A stretch of DNA of 64,000 nucleotides. Origin: Allacma fusca. Lineage: Eukaryota; Arthropoda; Collembola; Symphypleona; Sminthuridae. Positions within the stretch are counted from its first letter, which is position 1. Every line of letters starts with the position of its first letter. Below the pieces are notes generated by a model that was given only the letters and a program-made list of their open reading frames with translations, ran no database searches and was not told the DNA's origin. A program made the position numbers and the translations under genes. Below are positions 12,954 through 24,737 of the stretch, in pieces. Where the stretch lies: the NCBI GenBank assembly GCA_947179485.1, contig OX359247.1:31534801-31598800 (forward strand). Direction: 5' to 3'.

Positions 12954-13700
12954 CTGTAGGAGAAGGAATCGAGCTTTTATCAAGGAGCCATGGGAAAAAC
13001 AAAATGCGACAAAAATATGAGTGACAACATAGTCAGATTTAATCCTCGCATTTAGATACTCACTCAAATATGGGAGAAAAGTGTAATATTTTTAAAAATT
13101 TGGGATTTAATAAATGTGGTGGTTGAAAGGGATTTTTTTTCATAGATTTAATTTTACTTTTTTTTAGGAAGAACTGGCGATTTTCTTTTTTACTTTTGTT
13201 TTAGCAAGGGATAGCACTAAAGGACAGAGAGAGAGAGAGAGAGAGAGAGAAGGAGAGGGAGATACTAAAAAGTGATTATTATTGTTGTGTCCTGTAGTGG
13301 GTAAAAATTCTGTCCAGGTATACACACATACATACATCTTCTGTAGCCATTTGATTGGAACGCTCACAATAGGAAAACGTATATGCGGAGATATAGGGAT
13401 AGTGAAGGAGCAACGTGAAAATTGGCAAGGAGTGACCTTCATTCAAAGAATGAGAATAGATGGACGAGTCGATTTTGCCTATATGCTGTCGTCCCTCAAT
13501 TTCCCTCTTGCTTTGTCTTCTTGTGCATATGTACTCCTATGCGTACACTCTGTACATGCATATGGGCTATGAGGTATATAAAATCCGTTGAGCAGAGCCC
13601 TACAACATAGTTTAAAAACTCCATGTCTGTGTATATATATGTGTGGAACTCCTTGATTTTTTTGTAGCATTATAGCCACACAGCTATAGAGCTCTGGCAT

Positions 13701-13710
13701 GAGAGAGTGA

Positions 13711-13764
<54 letters not shown>
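13701..13764 (+). repeat. (GA)n microsatellite, about 64 bp
   Basis: GA repeat with two GTGA interruptions at its left end. Confidence 0.9.
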
Positions 13765-13767
<3 letters not shown>

Positions 13768-13942
13768 CCTGGAACTGACTGACTCAGCTTGTAAGTACAG
13801 TGCACTCCGTCTGTAGAAACCTCTCATGGAAGAGCACTGACTCCCTATAAATTATTTGGACACGATCCTGTTGTTTCATATAATATTAATTTTTGTTGTT
13901 CCAAGAGCGTGACATTGCTCAAGTGAGATTTTTATTTTTTAG

Positions 13943-14110
13943 GGGAGACTCTCGTATCGCACGAGTGCACTGTACCTCTACGAGTGTCTATGGCATTACA
14001 CCATTACTCCGCTACATCATGCCGAGTTTCTCACTCGACCCTCATCCACATCGAAAATACCGAGAGATTCAGCATTTTCTTTGATTGCCCAACACTCAAG
14101 GGGGGATGGA
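13943..14110 (+). CDS. Exon-like segment, 168 bases, unrecognised
   Basis: Bordered by TTTTTATTTTTTAG| and GGATGGA|GTGAGT, CpG-rich and exactly 56 codons long. Two frames read through and the third (RVSHSTLIHIENTERFSIFF, DCPTLKGGW) is open until the donor. Since several frames are open, composition rather than selection may explain it. No relative is recognised. Confidence 0.28.
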
Positions 14111-14929
14111 GTGAGTGAGAGTGAGAGAGAGAGAGACAGAGAGAGAGAGAGAGGGAAGGCCTGCCTCAGAGAAGACTACACAAGAAAAAATACCTTCATA
14201 AATACAATCCATCATTTTTAGAAACAATATCTTCCTATTAGACAGACTTTTGGGCCGAAGGAGACCGAGATTAGAAACGTGCTTTTACTTATGTACGTAA
14301 ATTTTCGACAAAGTACAATTTATAGTACAGGATCCGATCAATTTCCCCTGTAAATTAAATCCAGACATTTGTTCCCACTTTTATATTTTCAGAAAAACGC
14401 TCAATTTTCCCACGTTGGTTGAATTTCAATTGTTTTTTTTGTACACATTTTCCGTAATTTTTTTGTCTCAATATTTTTGGGAAAATTTTGAGCCACAATT
14501 GTAGACTCAAAACGCTTGCAAAATTTTGAGTGAAAATTGTGCAAATATATTTCCTTACAAAAAAATTTGGGAAAAATTGTTAAGAATTAAATGAAGACTC
14601 AATTATTACAAATTTGTCTAAATTTATAAGACAACTGTATCAAAATTCAGGCTCCTTTGAGCTCCTTAACCCTTGAGTAGCTTTCCTTCCCTCTTGAATG
14701 GAAGTTTTAGCCCAAGTTGAAAATGACTTTTTACTGGATAGCTGGGAATAATAAGAAAAATTGTGCATGTAATAATGTGAAGATATGCATATGAGGGCTT
14801 TTGTCTGGGAGTAGTAGTAGTGACTTCATATATTTATATGGGCATACGTAGGACACTGAAAAATACAAGATTTGGAAGTGTATCTCTATGGAGGTATGAG
14901 TAATGTGTATGTAAAGAGATAATAATAGT

Positions 14930-14934
<5 letters not shown>

Positions 14935-14994
<60 letters not shown>
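14935..14994 (+). repeat. (GA)30 microsatellite
   Basis: About 60 bp of uninterrupted GA, the longest pure tract in the window. Confidence 0.9.
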
Positions 14995-14998
<4 letters not shown>

Positions 14999-15865
14999 AG
15001 GGAGAGCCGAAAGGAATGGTTTGTGGCTTGATGGGTATTATTGACGTACATATATGAGAATACTGCATTGCAACATGAAGGATGATTTGGATCCAGAGGC
15101 CATAAAGGTAAGAATATATGGGGTGTACATAGGACTATATGGTAATTATAGGTATACAAGGATGGCTCTTTTCTGGACGTACAGTGGAGTCTACTATGTG
15201 TGGGTAATGTATGAGATATGAGGTACATATCCCCGCACTGGCTCCTATATCTACACCTACATATACATACATACGTACAATAGCATGAAAATATAAGAGG
15301 AGAGCAGACAAATAGGCAATTGCTTCTTTGGCTTTACCTTCAGGGAGGATTCCATTCCATTATATTTCATTCGAATGCTCTCGTGGAGGAACTCTCCCTC
15401 CCTCCCTTTTCTCCTCACTCATCGCACTCCTCATTCATTGAAAGATGTCGAAGCCGAGGAATTTTCATAAGGATGGAACTATAATGCTTTATAAAGCCCT
15501 ATCAAAGCCAGTCAAGCTCCTTGTATTTACTTCCCTTACGTTAAATCCCCGTCTGGGTATATGTATACACCCGTACTAAAAATACTCCTTTTTCCATGGC
15601 ACTTTAACCCTCCCAAAAATTTTGACTTCACTAAAAACAAAATTAACTAAATTTTATTTAAAAAAAAGAAATTCATTCCTTCATTTCTTTCCCCATCCCT
15701 AGGCCATTGGGCCCAGAATTAAATCTTGAAGGCTGTTGTGTGAAAGGGATAGCTGGAGGATGTACAGAGATAGAATATGTACGTCCAGTGTAAATAAGTA
15801 AGTTTCACAAATGCCCCCACACTATCAATATCCGTATTAAGTGAGTCCCAAGGGAAGTCAGGAGG

Positions 15866-15902
<37 letters not shown>

Positions 15903-16528
15903 CAGTGGCAAAAAAAAAAAAAAAGAGAAACAAAACGACGGCGTTACAGTTTTTCATGGTATTTTGCTACAGTGTGGGGAAAAAGTGAGGAAAAAATGTC
16001 ACCCCTTGAGAAATGGCTATGTAGAGCGAGTCCATATATCTAGGAGTGGAGACGAGCTTATGGACTATGTAGTTGAATTGGCAATTTGTCTAATGAAATC
16101 CACACTCACGACACCCCCGGCCTGTCATCCAATCCTGACAAATGGCTTAATGACCAGCTCATCTCTCACCTTTCATTCCGAGCAAATCACACCTCTCCTT
16201 GCTCCGAGCCAGAGACTCAGGTTACCTCCCAATAATGTCTCATTGTTATTGACTTGGAAGGAGACGAAGAGACCAAGACGGAGACGTGAAGCCTTGGAAA
16301 TCCGCTCATCCAGTTCTTTTTTTCCCTCTGCCATCTCATCATCATCTACATATACTTATGTATAAATATACATATGTACTCCTATAGTCAGAAGGGAGCT
16401 AGAGGAAGGGGGAACACAAGTCAGTTGTGAAAGGCTGTTGATGGGACAGAAAATCCAATGGAATATGATGGCTCCATACATTTTTCATATTCTAAAGCCA
16501 AATCGTGATCCGGTTAGATTCGGCTCAG

Positions 16529-16530
<2 letters not shown>

Positions 16531-16570
<40 letters not shown>
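16531..16570 (+). repeat. (GT)20 microsatellite
   Basis: Pure GT run. Similar GT runs lie at 7369-7392, 15868-15896, 17551-17600, 17731-17764, 22061-22120 and 61749-61783. Confidence 0.9.
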
Positions 16571-16571
<1 letters not shown>

Positions 16572-17727
16572 TTCACAATTTTTCTATATTTAAGCCCCAC
16601 TCGTATGCACCCACATTAGCGTACATACTTTCGAAAGTCTATACCTCCCAGCGTGTCTTTTCCTCCTAAATTTTCCTCCTTAATTTTGGCTTCTTAATTC
16701 TTAACTCTTAATTCTTCACTTTTGCTTCTGAATTTTTCCTTGTCTTCATTTATCCTTCTTGACTTCACCTTTTTTATTTTCCCCTCTTGTATTTTTCCAA
16801 GCATTTACATATAATTACAAACAAGCAAAAAACTGCTCTCAAGACTATAGTACTTTGAAAATTCATGAACACGTATATTGATTCAACTCCTGGAGACCAA
16901 TCTGCACCTTAGCCATCTCTGAGAAGAAATACTTCCAGGAGTAAGGATTTCCATATATTAATTTCCATATACATAGGACTGAGGCCCAAATATCCTGGAG
17001 AAATGTGGTGCAAAAAGGTGTGTGTGCTCTGGAATTGGTATGTACGTGCATGTGTTCATATGTATGTAGAAATTTGTATATATAGGAAATGGTCTCTGTC
17101 TCTACTGTACGTACAGAGAAATAAGGGATAAGAATCCTAGGGTCCGTTGGGATGATATATGAGTGAAATATTCCTCGTGCTATTTATCCTCCATGTATGT
17201 ACATATGTATATAGTTATTTGGCTCGTATGTATAAAGTAGGTTTTTAGGCTGGAAAACTCTGTATGTATGTCAATGGAGGGTTTGGAAGGAGCTATATCT
17301 TTAGAAATGTATTACTTATTATGCAGAGGAAAAAGGCTACTGGAGTGGAGGAAGAGGTAGTAGATGGGTCCGTATGCACATGCCTGTGCAGTTACGGAAG
17401 GAGATATTGAGGGAGCCGTGTGGCATTAAGAAAATGCAATATGTTCTCATTTGATGGTTGCAGACAGCGCCCAGCTAACCTCAAATCTAGTTAGATGCGA
17501 GCTACATAGGACTTTATAGGAAACCACGGAGCCCATATGGATGTATTTGTGTGTGTGAGTGTGTGTGTGTATGTGTGTGTATGTGTGTGTGTGTGTGTGT
17601 ATGGATGTCCCTGTGTCGTCCAACACTCTCCACTGCATATGGCTTCATGGTGAGCTTATACATATGTATCATATTTTATAGAGTCATAAACTCGGCGAAA
17701 AGTTGGCCGAGACTCCCGGCAATTCCA

Positions 17728-17767
<40 letters not shown>

Positions 17768-17854
17768 TATGGGAAAGGAAGGAAGAGGAGCAGGAACAGA
17801 GTGGATTACCCGAGTTATCATTTACTACAACTACTACGTACAGGATATATGTAC

Positions 17855-17942
17855 CTAGACACAGGCGGAGTGTAAGTTCCGTGTCCTTTGAATTTTCTCC
17901 CTCCGCATAGTACATGGTATCCTTTCCCTCATTGTCAGACAT
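17855..17942 (-). CDS. Possible first coding exon, unrecognised
   Basis: ATG in a favourable context (AGAAAAATGTCTG) starts MSDNEGKDTMYYAEGENSKD followed by TELTLRLCL, then a usable donor TCTAG|GTACAT in phase 1. The opposite strand has a stronger donor-like CGGAGT|GTAAGT across the same bases, so this may be a plus-strand exon instead. Confidence 0.22.
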
Positions 17943-18354
17943 TTTTCTGGAGCCTGTCCCTTTTTTAAAATCTCACATTTCTCATGGAGAATTCCCAGCA
18001 CTGAGTAATTACTACTTGGCCCTTATACATTCCCTGGTTGTGTGGGGAGATGCGGAGGCATGAGTGTCTGTGTTTAGGGATTGTGAATATATAGATGTTG
18101 GGGATATACTTATAGTGGGAGTTGTGCTTTCGTTTGTTTCCATCGAAATGCACTAGCTCCTTCCAGGTTGAGTCTTTGTGAGGTAAAATCAGACTTTCGT
18201 AAACTTGGACTTGACAGTCAAGTGGGATTTTCTTGAGGGAGGGAGTTGTTCTTTTAATTTATTGTTATTGGGGGAAATTCAGGGCTTGGATTTTGTTTGG
18301 GTGTGTTGTCAGATTTGAGATGGGACTTCAACTTGAGAATTGGGGAATTAGCCT

Positions 18355-18513
18355 GGACTTCAAGTTGGACTTCAAGTTGGAATTCAAGTTGGAACTCAAG
18401 TTGGAACTCAAGTTGGAACTCAAGTTGAAATTCTAGTTGGAATTATAATTGGAATTCAAGTTGGAATTATAATTGGAATTCAAGTTGGAATTCAAGTTGG
18501 AATTCAAGTTGGA
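18355..18513 (+). repeat. 12-bp minisatellite (TTCAAGTTGGAA)n
   Basis: About a dozen copies of TTCAAGTTGGAA and its variants CTCAAGTTGGAA and TATAATTGGAA stand head to tail. A frame through it would read FKLE/LKLE repeats. It is the core of a wider field. Confidence 0.8.
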
Positions 18514-19504
18514 AATTGTACTTGTATTTGAATCTGAACTTGAAACTGGTCCTCAAGTTAGAAATTCAACATTGAACTTGTACTTTAATTCATAATTGAA
18601 CTTGAAACTTGTATCTACTTGAGTTTGAAAGTCAAGTTAAATCTTGTACTTCAATTTGAAACTGAAACTCGAACTCAAGTTCAAAATTGATGTTCGAAGT
18701 TGAGCTTTACATTAAATCTAAATTCTAAAAAATTCAACTTACAATTTAAATTATTGCTACAGAATCTCCAATCAAATTCGATCCCCACTCCCCAGATAAT
18801 GGTACCAGAGCTGAATACTGGAGTACTTCCAAATCAAATTGAAGTTCAAGTAAGTGTTCGTACATATTGTACTCCATAAATGACACTAGTTGTCATAGCT
18901 ACTCGCCCATTGTTTAAACAAACCTCTCCTCTCAAACCTTTCTTCTGTCATTAGGACTCAAACTTGAACCTCAAAAGTTGAGACTTTTGGAAGCCCCTGT
19001 AAGAACTACAAGGTAGAGGCTTGTGCTCCCAACCCAACTTGAAACTTACACAGGCTGGAGTGCGGGCTCGTACTTGTGAGGAGCTACACCTCCTGCTGGA
19101 GTGTCTACGTATAAGGAGGGAAATACAGGAGCTAAAAGAGAAGGGAGAGAGTTAAGAGCTGAAGGGTTCGGAGATTAGACTTGTGCAATGCTCTTGGTCT
19201 TAAGTCTGAGATGGAATCAGGTATCTAAATGACAGGCGTTTTTCGAGAACACAAATGAGACGAGGATAATAGGCCCGAGTCGGGATCCTGCATCGTGAGC
19301 AAATCACTCCCGCACTAATTCCATTCTCTCGCTCTGTTTCTCTCTCGCCCTTTCTCCCGCACACTCACTTCCCTACAATTTCTCTGTCTCTGGCATGCAC
19401 TCTTTCTCATCTATTTCCTCTCTCTTGTCTGCACACCTTGAGTCATTAAAGGCAGCAAGTCTTGGAGAAGATGGATAAATTCTCGGCCCACCTCTTCCCA
19501 AAGG

Positions 19505-19538
<34 letters not shown>

Positions 19539-20365
19539 TGACGGAGTCGCTCCCGATGCAAGTGATGGAGTGAGTGAGAGCTTAGTATCGATCCAGCTAT
19601 TCGTCGACCTTGAATAATGACACTCGCTTCCAGTCTCAGCCTTCTCCGCACCTATCTCCTGTATGCAGGACGAAATACTCTATACTCACACAAGATATCC
19701 CATATAGGGACAAAATTCTCTCCTTCTTCCGAAATACTGTATTTGCATAAACGTCCCCATTCCCACAAATTCTCACACTTTTGCTATGCCCACAAATATA
19801 GCCACTGCTTATTGACAACTGATCCGAAATTGAAGCTCCTTGGCACCCACGGACAAAGAACTTGAACTTGAACTTGAAAATTCAAGTTCAAGTTCAGCTA
19901 ACAATTTAAAGTTCTTCCCAGTACACTCACCAGGATACAAAGCCAACCTGACCATGAACTCAACCCGGTCTTTGGACTTGAACTTGAAATTATCTACACT
20001 TTTTTTTTAAGTTGAACTTAAACTTGTGTAATTTGAAGTTTATGTTTGTAAATTTCAAATAACCCTTAAATATTTCCAGTACATGCGTACTAAAAAATTA
20101 ACAGATAAAAATGTTATCTCAACAGGCCCTACATACTAAACCTCCACTTGACCCTGAACTTGACCATTAGCTTGAACTTAAATGTTCAAGTCCCGGTCAG
20201 ATTCCTTCAAGTTATGCACGAAAATCTACTTGAAACCTCCCATAACAATCATGCAGTACAGAAACTTACATTTTGAACCTATACGAATAGATATCATATG
20301 AACATGTAGTTTTTAAGTTGGATGTGAATATGAACTTGAACTTGAACTTGAACTTGAGTATGTAA
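18514..20365. repeat. Dispersed field of GAACTT/AAGTTC hexamers
   Basis: Words such as CTTGAACTTGAACTTGAA (19860-19876, 20331-20355), TTCAAGTTCAAGTTC and AACTTGAACTTAAA occur in both orientations over nearly 2 kb between 18.5 and 20.4 kb. They fade out around the exon at 20.41 kb. No gene is supported in this stretch. Confidence 0.6.
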
Positions 20366-20407
20366 TGACCTGGACGTTCGACTCCAAAAACAAAGAATGT
20401 ATCTTAC

Positions 20408-20486
20408 CGTTATCGTCGCCCGGGAAACCGTTCGGTTCTCCACTCTCGTCGTCAGACTCTGTGCCAGAATCGTGATCGTCCTGAGC
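20408..20486 (-). CDS. Acidic internal exon of an unrecognised gene
   Basis: A 79-base segment bordered by CTTTCCGTGCAG| and AACG|GTAAGAT, both close to consensus, and much richer in CpG than its surroundings. The most natural frame is AQDDHDSGTESDDESGEPNG followed by FPGDDN, an acidic, probably disordered stretch with possible CK2 sites. One other frame is open and the third has a stop. Such exons occur in linker regions of nuclear and cytoplasmic regulators, so no function can be given. Confidence 0.5.
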
Positions 20487-21879
20487 CTGCACGGAAAGAC
20501 ACAAAAAGTAAAATATTTTTGTAGAAAAACTTGTTCAAAGAAAATATGTATTTTTTTTTCTCCACAATAATTTCCTACATCCTTTCCACACACGTAATGA
20601 TTTTGACCCTGATTTCATACTCACACTAAAATACCTACTATATGGGTAATTACCTGTACATTACAATTTCCATGGGGTGACGTACATACATACAGAAGCA
20701 CCCGTATGGAAACCTTATGTGTACTTCCCCACAATCATATATGTACATATATACAAAAAGTCTGAGTTTTATGCTTGAGAAATGCTATGTCAATATATTC
20801 CAGTACACGTACATAGTAGACAGGGGAGAGAGAGAGAGAGAGAGAGAGAGAGCCTGCACATAAAAGACTTGTGTTATTCCTACAGAATCGTCGGCATGGT
20901 TTCATTCATTACATTTTTGGGTGTGCATGTGTGTGTGTGTGTGTGTGTGTTCTCGGTGTGTATGTGTGTGTGTGTTCTGTGTGAGCTGAATCAGTAGCCT
21001 GCGTAGTAAAGCCTTTCCAGAAAGTTTTGACTCTGTTGACTCACATTCATTCTGGCAAGCACTCCACTACTCCTGACACAAGTTCCACAACTAACGCCAT
21101 ATCCTCCGTGAAGAAGCAAAATAAACTAAATGAATTTCCCATCAAAAGCCAAACCCCCTGCACATTTCATACATACATTTAACCTCACTACAAATAAAAA
21201 CTAAAGTCATATTCAAGGAACATTTCCAACTTCAAAATCTACGCAAATCTTTGAAGCAGCAAGCCTTAGCTTGTCTGTAATAAATGAAAAAAAAATCCAT
21301 ATTTTTGCTACAACATAATTTACATTTAATTACATACCTCACACACTGGATTTTACTGGGACAAAAATTGTTCAGGATATTTCTTTAGACGTTCTTTAAC
21401 AGACGAGTGTAAATACATACGTACCCAAGATATGCACCCAACAAATATATTCCGGGAGTCGGGAAAGTTCGTCTTTTTTGTTTTTTTCCCTTCCCTATTA
21501 TTACACACTGCTCCGTAGATACGTGTATAAAGGTCTCAAGGGGGAAATGCTATTATGTACATATACTGTTGTCTCAATATAAGATGCAAGCTTCAATAAT
21601 TTTCCCAAATAAAAACATCCTCTTCCTTCAGAGCCCTTCTCATGTGTGATTCTAAAGGGGAAAAAATACCTCTTATTTGGCAGAAGCTCGGTAAAAAATT
21701 GAGGGTGAAAATTGTATGTAATGTAATTATTAGAATAATTATTAAATACACGTTACTTATTGACTTTTGAAAGGCCATGGGAACTTATAGGGACACGTGT
21801 GGTGTCCTTATGTGTCTTATCTATATGTTTGTTCCTTATACAAAAGCCATAAGCCATACACTCACACACACACGCTCCA

Positions 21880-21915
<36 letters not shown>

Positions 21916-22436
21916 TAAGTTCCAATATAAACAGACGCACACACACGCTGATAAAAGCTCACTCAAAAAGAGCTCCTGGCTCTCCGTTTGAGGCCATAAG
22001 CTTTCATGAAGATGATGATCCTCTATGTTGGATTTATATAATTATGTATGTATAGCTGTGTGTGTGTGAGTGTGTGTGTGTGTGTGTGTGAGTGTGTGTG
22101 TGAGTGAGTGTATGCATGTGTGTGGATTGTGCATGTGTGAGTATGTGATTGGAGGGAAAGCTACATTTAATGCACTTAGCACTTTTAGAGACAACAATTA
22201 TACAAGCAGAAGCATGTTAAAAAATCCCATTATTATTACATTCAATTTAAATGGCTCCAACTCACGTCTCTCTCAAAGTCACTCCATCCATCCCACCAAC
22301 CACCAGTCCGCTCATGAAAATTCCATAAGAGACCTACACTCTATATCCGCACTAATGCTCTTCAGCATGCTATTGTCTGTCTCGTATCTCCTTCCCTTGA
22401 CACTGTGATACGAAAATGGTCTGCACCATTCCCGCT

Positions 22437-22500
22437 ACTACTACTACTACTACTATTACTACTACTACTACAACTACTACTACAACAACTACTCCTACTA
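22437..22500 (+). repeat. (CTA)n trinucleotide repeat
   Basis: CTACTACTA with ATT and CAA interruptions. A related array lies at 30385-30422. Confidence 0.85.
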
Positions 22501-22799
22501 TTACCATCCACTGCATCCAGACCAGCTCTACCTTTTCCTTCCCTCACCAATGGATTTTTGCTATATACGAAAACCTCTGGCTTCTGCTGACTTTGAGTGA
22601 GGCTGCCTCTCTCTCTCTCCCTTATTTTACACTCTACATGTCCAAACACCTCTCGATCGTCTGCTCTCTGCTCCCCGCACATCCGCACACATTTATGTAA
22701 GTTATAGTCCTATGTCTCAGAATAAAGTCAGAGATGCTCATTGTCAGTGAGAAATATCTTGTCTTTAATGGACGATATTATTGACGTGCAATGAGTAAC

Positions 22800-22834
<35 letters not shown>

Positions 22835-24114
22835 ACTCCAAGGATTCCATTGTGTCCTTCGCCTTGCTCTCTCCTCTCTCGTGACTCGTGCATTTACCAG
22901 TGGACAATTGCAAGTCGCTCGGACCTTCCTTCATACATAACTGCCCTTTGAAAAAAAATTCCACGACCAAAAGCAAGCCCAACCATTGGACATGTGAAAA
23001 AAAAGAGTACAGGGAAAGAGTGAGAGAGCGAGAGAGAGAGAGAGATTCATCCTCCCCCCTCCACCTCAAAAAAAAAATCAACTCGGACTGAGTGGCTCAA
23101 ATCTTTCAATCTCAGCATCACTAATAGCACACACAATGAGGCTAATAACAAGGATAATAAATCCACCAGCAGGAGTAACTACCATTGGGATTTATCCTCT
23201 CACTCCAAAAGTCCAAGTCGAAACCCGAGCAGACAATGGTACAAATTCAACAATAAGTAATTATACATGTGTCAACTATTTCAGAGCGAGGAGAGAGAGA
23301 GAGAACGAGAGAGAGAGAGAGAGAGAGAGGCTGAGACAGGATCGGTGAAGAGAAATAGTACCAAAAAAATTACACACGAAAAACATATCAAGAAGTTCAC
23401 GGGGAAGGAGCACATGAACTTCCGATGTAGAGGGACCTCTAAGAGGATAGCGTCTGCATTAAATAGACAATAGGAGGAAGGTACTGACAGAAGCGAACTT
23501 CAAAATTGCCACAGTCGACGACTACATATGTATGGGAATACTCCAACTAAAGGAAAAAAATGTCCTTAAAGTATTCTAGGGCGAAAATTACGAAATGTAA
23601 TATAACAAAAAAAATGAATATGATTGAAAATGATAACAGTATTTTATTTAACTATTTATTTTTATTTAACTAATACTAAACTATTATCATTCACGCTGTA
23701 AATCCAGTTATTTAAAATACAGTCCTGGAAAAATTGCGTCAGACAAGAGAAGTAGAAATACACACGAAAATAGGACAAGGGAGTGAATAAGAAAATAGCC
23801 TGGAAAAAAGAATAAGAGTAATAAATACTGGAGCGTGTAGTTATTTATACAAGGGAGATAAAAATAACAGAAAGTAGTCTTTTTTATGGTCAAAATTTTG
23901 TAATGTACATACATATACGTACCCAGAACAGTACTCACTGGCACTAGTGAGAAACCAAAGGAAGGAATGAATTATTTGAGAAATTTCAACTTATCCCGCT
24001 CCTCTCTCTCTCTCTCTCTCTCTCCCTCTTTCCCTCCTCACCCTCCCCATGCTCTTTATCCTATATTCCTATATAATATATACTACTATACTACTATATA
24101 ATTCACTCCTCCAG

Positions 24115-24275
24115 GCCAAAATATCCCTCCAATGGCCCTCCAACAATCCCTGTGTACTCTCAAAGATCTACTCCACACCGTGGAAGCCCTCCTAGAAGGA
24201 ACGATCTCGGGATGGAAATCCACAGTTGTACATTACATATGTACATATGTATGTGTATACATACTAACAGAGTAA
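24115..24275 (+). CDS. Possible terminal exon encoding a leucine-rich helix
   Basis: After CACTCCTCCAG| the frame reads QNIPPMALQQSLCTLKDLLH, then TVEALLEGTISGWKS, and runs to TAA at 24273-24275. Leucines and valines fall on one face of a helix (SLCTLKDLLHTVEALL). The last 15 codons are a degenerate ACATATGT repeat, so the real exon may end earlier. Longer minus-strand frames (24579-24160) overlap it. Confidence 0.28.
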
Positions 24276-24684
24276 ATAACAGTAGCAACTGGTCCGCCTT
24301 AAAGACACTTACAATATACTCCATGATTATGAGTGGTAGTGCATATGGGAGCGTAACCCCTGTCTGAAGGAGTGTGAGTGAGGAAGATGCTGTAGAGGCT
24401 ACATGGATAGTATCTGTATGTACACATAAGCCTGACATTTTTTGGTTGGAGGAAGAGGTTTGATTTGGCATTTTTGATTTGGCTGGAGATTGGAAAAGAG
24501 ATTGGGTCTGAGAGAGAGAGGGAAGGAGCCTGGAGGTAATGGCTTTGAAAGATGGATGGACTGTAGATCTGTGTATCATAAATATTTGACGAGATGCACA
24601 TCACAGTTTCACGTCATATTAAATTAACCGTTCTCCACTACATAGATATAAAGGCCCCACCATAATCTCCGCCGGCTCAACCAG

Positions 24685-24737
24685 AGCAAAGCAAAGGAAG
24701 GCAAAGCAAGGCAAAGCAAAGCAAAGTAAAGGAAGGC
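24685..24737 (+). repeat. GCAAA/GGAAG pentanucleotide minisatellite
   Basis: Ten pentamer units alternate between AGCAA, AGGAA and AGGCA types, as in GCAAAGCAAGGCAAAGCAAA. Confidence 0.7.

Larger units (their letters stand above)
14111..18350. other. No firm gene; long open frame at 15.84-16.37 kb
   Basis: A 174-codon plus-strand frame runs through a GT repeat into Ser/Leu-rich and Arg-rich sequence. The minus strand shows MAEGKKELDERISKASRLRL ending near a GAG|GTAACC donor. Both may be chance. Confidence 0.35.

Noticed and set aside
14731..15228. 165-codon minus-strand frame
   Set aside because: It is built on a 60-bp CT repeat that codes Ser-Leu runs, with no coding signal on either side.
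15841..16365. 174-codon plus-strand frame
   Set aside because: It starts in a GT repeat and a poly-A run, and the rest is Ser/Leu/Arg-rich without a recognised motif. A readable minus-strand frame overlaps it.
21593..21778. Minus-strand segment after TTTTTTCCCCTTTAG ending KEEDVFIWENY
   Set aside because: The acceptor is good, but only 18 codons follow before the stop and no upstream exon with matching phase was found.
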